Below, piece by piece: positions 58,937 to 64,000 of a stretch of DNA of 64,000 nt (position 1 is the first letter of the stretch; each line of letters starts with the position of its first letter). The notes under the pieces were generated by a model, which ran no database searches, had not been told where the DNA came from, and saw only the letters and a program-made list of their open reading frames with translations. The translations under genes and the position numbers were made by a program. This stretch comes from Noviherbaspirillum soli (lineage in GTDB: Bacteria > Pseudomonadota > Gammaproteobacteria > Burkholderiales > Burkholderiaceae_D), in the NCBI RefSeq assembly GCF_015352955.1, contig NZ_JACYOX010000023.1, positions 1 to 64,000 on the forward strand, given 5' to 3'.

Positions 58937-61324
58937 CTAGTTGCGCACCGGCTTGCCGGTTTGCATCATGCCCATGATCCGCTCCTGCGTTTTCGGATGG
59001 CCGAGCAGTTCCATGAATGCCTTGCGTTCGAGGTCGAGCAGCCACTGCTCCGACACCAGGCTGTTGGGTTCGATATCGCCGCCGCTGACGATTTCGGCAA
59101 TCATCATGCCGAGCTTGTAGTCGTGGGCCGAGATGAAGCCGCCATCGCGCATGTTGACCAGCTGCGCGCCTATCGTGGCCATGCCGTAGCGGCCGGCGAC
59201 CGGCACCAGCGCGCGGTTCGGCGCGCGGTAGCCTGCATCAAACATCGCGCGCGCTTCCACCCTGGCCACGTGCAGCAGTTCATGGGCATTGAAGACCACG
59301 GTGTCGTTGGCCGACAGGTAGCCCATCTTCTTCGCTTCCAGCGCCGACTTCGATACCTGCGCCGTGGCGGCATTGGTGAAGTAGGTCTTCAGGAACTGCA
59401 GCAGGTCGTTGCCCTTGGCATCGGCGGCCGCGCGCAGCGCGGCTTCCTTCAGGCCGCCGCCGGCCGGCACCAGGCCCACGCCCACTTCCACCAGGCCCAT
59501 GTAGGTTTCCAGCGCGGCCACGCGCCTGGCCGCATGCAGCGCCAGCTCGCAGCCGCCGCCCAGGGCCAGGCCGGCAACCGCGGCCACCACCGGCACATTG
59601 GCGTACTTCATGCGCAGCAGCGCGTTCTGCAGCTTGGCCACTTCCGGTCCGATCGCCTTGACGCCGCCCGACATGAACACCGGCAGCATCGCCTGCAGGT
59701 CGGCGCCAGCCGAGAATGCGCCGCCCTGCGCCGCGTCGGCATTCCAGATCACCAGGCCCTTGTAGCTGGCCTCGGCTTCGTCGATGGCGCGGTTCAGGCC
59801 GGCGATCACGCCCGGTCCGATCACATGCATCTTGGTCTTCAGCGACAGCACCAGCACTTCGTCGCCGCCATGCCAGGCGCGCACCGAGTCATCCTCGAAC
59901 ACCGTGGTGCCAGCCTTGCCGCCATCGGCCGCGCCTTCGCCCAGCAGCGGCGCGCGGAATGGCTGGCGTCCATAGACGGCAAGGCCGGAGCGCGGCACAT
60001 AGGCCTTCTTCGCCGGCGACCACGAGCCTTCGGCGGCATGCACGCCGTCGCGGCCGTCGAAGACCCAGTCGGGCAGCGGCGCATTGGACAGCGCGCGGCC
60101 AGCCTCGATGTCTTCCCTGACCCAGGTCGCGACCTGCTGCCAGCCGGCGGCCTGCCAGTTCTCGAACGGGCCCTGGCTCCAGCCGAAGCCCCAGCGCAGC
60201 GCGAAGTCGACATCGCGCGCATTGTCGGCAATGCTCTCCAGGTGCACCGCGATGTAATGGAAGGCGTCGCGGAAGATGGCCCACAGGAACTGCGCCTGCG
60301 GATTGGTCGAGTCATGCAGCGCCTTCATGCGCTTGGCCGGGTCCTTTTCCTTCAGGATGCGGCCCACCAGGTCGTCGGCCTTGGCGCCGCCGGGCACATA
60401 GCCTCCGCTCGCCGGGTCGATGCGCTGGATGTCCTTGCCGACCTTCTTGTAGAAGCCGGCGCCGGCCTTCTGGCCCAGCGCGCCGGCTTCGATCAGCTTG
60501 CCCAAGAGCGCCGGGGTTTCGTACACCGGGAAGAAGGGGTCGTCCTTCAGGTTGTCCTGCATGGTCCGGATCACATGGCCCATGGTGTCCAGGCCCACCA
60601 CGTCGGCGGTGCGGAAGGTGCCGGACTTGGCGCGGCCCAGGCGGGCGCCGGTCAGGTCATCGACTACATCCACCGACAGGCCGAACTTCTCGGCTTCCCG
60701 GATCGTGGCCAGCATGCCGAAGATGCCGACGCGGTTGGCGATGAAGTTGGGCGTGTCGATCGCCCGCACCACGCCCTTGCCCAGCGTGGAAGCAAGGAAG
60801 CCTTCCAGCTGGTCCAGGATTTCGGGACGGGTGGCGGCGGTCGGGATCAGTTCCACCAGATGCATGTAGCGCGGCGGATTGAAGAAGTGCACGCCGCAGA
60901 AGCGCGCCTTGAGGTCGGCATCGAAGCCTTCGGACAGCGCCGTGATCGACAGGCCGGATGTGTTGGAGGCGAAGATCGCATTCGGCGCGATGTGGGGCGC
61001 GACCTTCTTGTACAGGTCATGCTTCCAGTCCATGCGCTCGGCGATGGCTTCGATGATCAGGTCGCAGCCCTTCAGGATGTCGAGGTTGTCCTCGTAGTTG
61101 GCGACTTCGATCAGCGCCGCCTGGTCGCGGTCGGCCAGTGGCGCCGGACTCAGCTTCTTCAGGTTTTCAATGGCGCGCAGCACGATGCCGTTCTTCGGGC
61201 CTTCCTTGGCCGGCAGGTCGAACAGCACCACGGGCACGCGGGCGTTGACGCAGTGCGCGGCAATTTGCGCGCCCATCACGCCGGCGCCCAGCACGGCGAC
61301 TTTCTTGACGATGAAATTTGACAT
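58937..61324 (-). CDS. 3-hydroxyacyl-CoA dehydrogenase / enoyl-CoA hydratase fusion
   Basis: A 795-residue bifunctional beta-oxidation enzyme. NAD-binding dehydrogenase domain first (VAVLGAGVMGAQIAAHC at 9-25, NTSGLSITAL, HFFNPPRYMHLVELIP), crotonase-fold hydratase domain at about 500-720 (GGAFSAGADLQAML and AGLALGGGCELALHAARR). This order is the reverse of E. coli FadB and resembles FadN-type proteins. The start was taken at 61324 (MSNFIVKKVAVLGAG). Confidence 0.93.
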   Translation of the reverse strand: MSNFIVKKVAVLGAGVMGAQIAAHCVNARVPVVLFDLPAKEGPKNGIVLRAIENLKKLSPAPLADRDQAALIEVANYEDNLDILKGCDLIIEAIAERMDWKHDLYKKVAPHIAPNAIFASNTSGLSITALSEGFDADLKARFCGVHFFNPPRYMHLVELIPTAATRPEILDQLEGFLASTLGKGVVRAIDTPNFIANRVGIFGMLATIREAEKFGLSVDVVDDLTGARLGRAKSGTFRTADVVGLDTMGHVIRTMQDNLKDDPFFPVYETPALLGKLIEAGALGQKAGAGFYKKVGKDIQRIDPASGGYVPGGAKADDLVGRILKEKDPAKRMKALHDSTNPQAQFLWAIFRDAFHYIAVHLESIADNARDVDFALRWGFGWSQGPFENWQAAGWQQVATWVREDIEAGRALSNAPLPDWVFDGRDGVHAAEGSWSPAKKAYVPRSGLAVYGRQPFRAPLLGEGAADGGKAGTTVFEDDSVRAWHGGDEVLVLSLKTKMHVIGPGVIAGLNRAIDEAEASYKGLVIWNADAAQGGAFSAGADLQAMLPVFMSGGVKAIGPEVAKLQNALLRMKYANVPVVAAVAGLALGGGCELALHAARRVAALETYMGLVEVGVGLVPAGGGLKEAALRAAADAKGNDLLQFLKTYFTNAATAQVSKSALEAKKMGYLSANDTVVFNAHELLHVARVEARAMFDAGYRAPNRALVPVAGRYGMATIGAQLVNMRDGGFISAHDYKLGMMIAEIVSGGDIEPNSLVSEQWLLDLERKAFMELLGHPKTQERIMGMMQTGKPVRN

Positions 61325-61415
61325 GGTTGTAGTCCTGGAACGTTGGGTGCGGGCCGCCGCGCCGACCTGCTGCAAGCGAGCGGGTCGGCGGGATGCTGCG
61401 GCGGTTTTCCGTGGT

Positions 61416-63206
61416 TTAGATCAGGTCGGCGTCCAGCGCCATCAGGCTGGCCGAGCCCGAGCGGGCCTGGCGGATCAGCATCGCGGTTTCAGGCAAGAGG
61501 CGCGCGAAGTAGAAACGCGCGGTGCCCAGCTTGGACTGGTAGAAGCTGTCGCCGGAGTCCTGCTTTTCCAGCGCGATCTTGGCCATGCGGGCAAAGAAGT
61601 AGGCAAACACCAGGTGGCCGACCACGCGCAGGTAAGGCACGGCGGCGGCGCCGACTTCGTCTTGGTTCTGGAAGGCCTTCATGCCGATTTCCATGGTCAG
61701 CTTGGTGACCTTGTCGCCGAGGTCGGCCAGCGGCGTGATGAACTCGGACATCGCTTCATCGGTGCCATTCTCCTCGACGAAGGCCTGCACCTGGGCGCCG
61801 AACTTGCGCAGCTTGGCGCCATTGTCCATCAGCACCTTGCGGCCCAGAAGGTCGAGCGACTGGATGGTGTTGGTGCCTTCGTAGATCATGTTGATGCGCG
61901 AGTCGCGCACATACTGCTCCATGCCCCATTCGGAAATGAAGCCGTGGCCGCCATAGACCTGCATTGCCTCAGAGGTGGCGATCCAGCCATTGTCGGTCAG
62001 GAAGGCCTTGATGATGGGCGTGAGCAGCGCGACCTGGTCGGCCGCGTCCTTGCGCACTTCCTCGTCCGGGTGGTTCAGCTCGCGGTCGATCAGCAGGGCG
62101 GTGTAGTAGCTGAATGCGCGGCCGCCTTCGGCATAGGCCTTGGCGGTGAGCAGCATGCGGCGCACGTCCGGATGCACGATGATCGGGTCGGCTGGCTTTT
62201 CCGGCGCCTTCACGCCGGACAGGCTGCGCATCTGCAGGCGGTCCTTCGCATACACCAGCGCGTTCTGGAAGGCGACTTCGGTCAGGCCCAGCGACTGCAT
62301 GCCCACGCCCAGGCGGGCCGCGTTCATCATCACGAACATCGCATTCAGGCCCTTGTTGGGCTGGCCGATCAGCCAGCCGGTGGCGCCGTCCATGTTCATC
62401 TGGCAGGTGGAGTTGCCGTGGATGCCCATCTTCTCTTCGATCGCGCCGCAGAAGATGCGGTTGCGGTCGCCCAGCGAGCCGTCCGGGTTGGGGATGAACT
62501 TGGGCACCAGGAACAGCGAAATGCCCTTGGTCCCGGCCGGCGCGTCAGGCAGGCGTGCCAGCACCAGGTGAACGATGTTTTCCACCATGTCATGCTCGCC
62601 GGCGGAGATGAAGATCTTGCCGCCGGTGATGCGGTAGGAACCATCGGCCTGCGGCTCGGCCTTGGAGCGCAGCATGCCGAGGTCGGTGCCGCAGTGCGGC
62701 TCGGTCAGGCACATGGTGCCGGTCCATTCGCCCGACACCAGCTTGGACAGGTACAGCGCTTTCTGCTCCGGCGTGCCATGCGCATGCAGGCACTCATAGG
62801 CGCCATGCGACAGGCCGGGATACATGGTCCAGGCCTGGTTGGACGAATTCAGCATTTCATAGAACGCGTTGTTCAGCACCACGGGCAGGCCCTGGCCGCC
62901 GTATTCCGGGTCGGCCGACAAGGACGGCCAGCCGGCGTCGATGTACTGCCGGTAGGCTTCCTTGAAGCCCTTTGGCGTTGTCACTTCATGGGTTTCCTGA
63001 TTCAGCCTGCAGCCTTCGCGGTCGCCGCTGTGATTGAGCGGGAACACCACCTCGGACGTGAACCTGCCGCCCTCCTCCAGCACCTGGTTGATGATGTCGG
63101 CATCGACTTCCGCATGCGGCGGAAGCTGCTTCAATTCATTTTCGACCTGCAGCAACTCGTGCAGAACGAACTGCATGTCCCGTATCGGGGCGACATATTG
63201 ACCCAT
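61416..63206 (-). CDS. Acyl-CoA dehydrogenase
   Basis: A 596-residue FAD-dependent dehydrogenase for the first step of beta-oxidation. MCLTEPHCGTDLGML and the catalytic Glu region NMIYEGTNTIQSLDLLGRK are present. The extended C terminus (about 130 extra residues) places it in the long acyl-CoA dehydrogenase class (DmdC/FadE-related) rather than the short ~380-residue type. GGAG precedes the start. It lies 91 bp upstream of the fusion gene. Confidence 0.92.
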   Translation of the reverse strand: MGQYVAPIRDMQFVLHELLQVENELKQLPPHAEVDADIINQVLEEGGRFTSEVVFPLNHSGDREGCRLNQETHEVTTPKGFKEAYRQYIDAGWPSLSADPEYGGQGLPVVLNNAFYEMLNSSNQAWTMYPGLSHGAYECLHAHGTPEQKALYLSKLVSGEWTGTMCLTEPHCGTDLGMLRSKAEPQADGSYRITGGKIFISAGEHDMVENIVHLVLARLPDAPAGTKGISLFLVPKFIPNPDGSLGDRNRIFCGAIEEKMGIHGNSTCQMNMDGATGWLIGQPNKGLNAMFVMMNAARLGVGMQSLGLTEVAFQNALVYAKDRLQMRSLSGVKAPEKPADPIIVHPDVRRMLLTAKAYAEGGRAFSYYTALLIDRELNHPDEEVRKDAADQVALLTPIIKAFLTDNGWIATSEAMQVYGGHGFISEWGMEQYVRDSRINMIYEGTNTIQSLDLLGRKVLMDNGAKLRKFGAQVQAFVEENGTDEAMSEFITPLADLGDKVTKLTMEIGMKAFQNQDEVGAAAVPYLRVVGHLVFAYFFARMAKIALEKQDSGDSFYQSKLGTARFYFARLLPETAMLIRQARSGSASLMALDADLI

Positions 63207-63283
63207 GTTTTTCTCCAGAAGAGCGATGGCTAGATTGATCAGTCGGACTGTCTTGTCGACAGCGATTCAGTTCCTGTGTCGCA

Positions 63284-63913
63284 TCAGCGGCTTGCCACTT
63301 CCACGGCGCGGTAGCTTTCGAGCAGGCGGTCGAAGCCGACCTGCGCGCGGCCAACGCTGCCGGGGCGCTTGATGAAGCGTGCATCGTGGTGCAGCGCCAG
63401 CACCAGGCCATACATTTCATACACCATCTGCTGCGGGTCGGTATCGGGGCGCAGGTGGCCGCACTCGACCGCCTGCTCCACGCAGCGGCGCAGCGCGTCC
63501 TGCCATGCCCTGACCATGCCGACCAGCTCCTCGCGGATCGCGCCCGGCCGGTCGTCATACTCGGCCGCGCCGCTGATGTAGATGCAGCCGGAAGCGATTT
63601 CCATCGTCACCCGCTTGACCCAGCGCGAGAACATGCTTTGCAGGCGCGGCAGGCCGCGCGGCTCCTGCATGCTGGGATAGAACACCTCCTGCTCGAAGTG
63701 ATGGTGATACAGCTTCAGCACTTCGATCTGCAGGTCTTCGCGCGATCCGAAATGCGCAAATACGCCTGATTTGCTCATGTTCATCTTGTCGGCAAGCAGG
63801 CCGATGGTCAGGCCTTCGAGGCCGTCGCGGCTTGCCAGGCCAAGCGCTACGTCAAGGATCGCTGCGCGGGTCAGTTCGCCCTTGCGCATGAATTTCGGTG
63901 TCGTGTCAGTCAT
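63284..63913 (-). CDS. TetR-family transcriptional regulator
   Basis: A 209-residue regulator with an N-terminal TetR helix-turn-helix (RAAILDVALGLASRDGLEGLTIGLLADKMNMSKSGVFAHFGSRE split over residues 15-60) and a ligand-binding C terminus of the TetR_C class. Upstream of the acyl-CoA dehydrogenase in the same direction, it probably represses the fad genes and responds to acyl-CoA (inference). A palindrome CGAACGTTCG lies 55 bp upstream. Confidence 0.88.
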   Translation of the reverse strand: MTDTTPKFMRKGELTRAAILDVALGLASRDGLEGLTIGLLADKMNMSKSGVFAHFGSREDLQIEVLKLYHHHFEQEVFYPSMQEPRGLPRLQSMFSRWVKRVTMEIASGCIYISGAAEYDDRPGAIREELVGMVRAWQDALRRCVEQAVECGHLRPDTDPQQMVYEMYGLVLALHHDARFIKRPGSVGRAQVGFDRLLESYRAVEVASR

Positions 63914-63967
63914 GATGGAACTCAGTGAGTCCTGTAAAAAACGATGGGAACAGAAACGAACTGAATG

Positions 63968-63977
63968 CGAACGTTCG
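63968..63977. promoter_or_regulatory. Candidate TetR operator
   Basis: CGAACGTTCG is a perfect 10-bp palindrome (near-symmetric to 12 bp as GCGAACGTTCGT), located 55 bp upstream of the TetR gene, next to a TA-rich stretch (TACTATTATG). It fits the size and symmetry of FadR/PsrA-like TetR sites. Confidence 0.5.
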
Positions 63978-64000
63978 TACTATTATGCAGCCACTCTTAA

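Noticed and set aside
58961-63233. Very long plus-strand frames antisense to the fad genes
   Set aside because: No domain signatures, composition follows the opposite-strand genes.

Overview
The window reads as a high-GC betaproteobacterial chromosome, most likely order Burkholderiales and family Oxalobacteraceae (Herbaspirillum / Noviherbaspirillum / Massilia type). This rests on the gene order mraZ to ftsZ, peroxiredoxin, lpxC, M23 peptidase, secA, argJ, DUF815 ATPase, mutT facing pilD, coaE, zapD, yacG, on a TRAP-type gluconate operon, and on the families seen (DUF2145, DciA, a HAD-first FadB-like protein). No phage, CRISPR array or tRNA was recognised. One RNA gene, the RNase P RNA, is clear.

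Layout. 1-675: no intact gene, but a truncated copy of a long foldback repeat and a hexanucleotide array. 676-5207 (minus): gluconate operon gntK-dctQ-dctM-dctP-lacI, preceded by a promoter and two candidate operators 343 bp apart. 5640-9753 (minus): an uncharacterised envelope module (YiaA/B-like, STM0539-like, DUF2145, TonB receptor), divergent from an XRE regulator with paired operator-like sites between them. 10681-12010: a small Lys/Ala-rich periplasmic protein and an aldo/keto reductase. 12247-14841 (plus): pilD-coaE-zapD-yacG, where coaE has no canonical start codon. 15339-23322: mutT, DUF815 ATPase, argJ, secA, M23 peptidase and lpxC on the minus strand, with dciA on the plus strand.

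23420-41051 (minus) is the division and cell-wall cluster mraZ-rsmH-ftsL-ftsI-murE-murF-mraY-murD-ftsW-murG-murC-ddlB-ftsQ-ftsA-ftsZ, followed by a peroxiredoxin. It starts at a promoter overlapping four MraZ boxes at 10-bp period and ends at a strong intrinsic terminator after ftsZ. Most junctions overlap by 1-4 nt, so translation is probably coupled. The Mur enzymes make the pentapeptide precursor, MraY/MurG the lipid intermediates, and FtsW/FtsI use them at the ring built by FtsZ/FtsA/FtsQ/FtsL.

41190-55910 is more variable: an AT-rich intergenic stretch, a hemerythrin-like protein, a flavin split-barrel pair (one fused to GAF), rnpB, a periplasmic binding protein next to a hybrid histidine kinase, an orphan C39-like domain protein, a YihY/BrkB protein with a long N-terminal extension, a zinc metallopeptidase-like protein, several very small genes, a Nudix hydrolase, RNase Z, a DapA-family protein and an OmpW remnant. 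56004-63913 (minus) is a fatty-acid beta-oxidation block (enoyl-CoA hydratase, thiolase, HAD/ECH fusion, acyl-CoA dehydrogenase, TetR regulator). It is interrupted by a complete ~730-bp near-palindromic foldback repeat, related to the one at the start of the window.

The least explained features are the foldback repeats, which carry a conserved ~53-nt loop on stems that differ but stay complementary; the XRE-controlled envelope module; the flavin/GAF pair; and the non-canonical coaE start. All calls come from reading the sequence; no database search was run.
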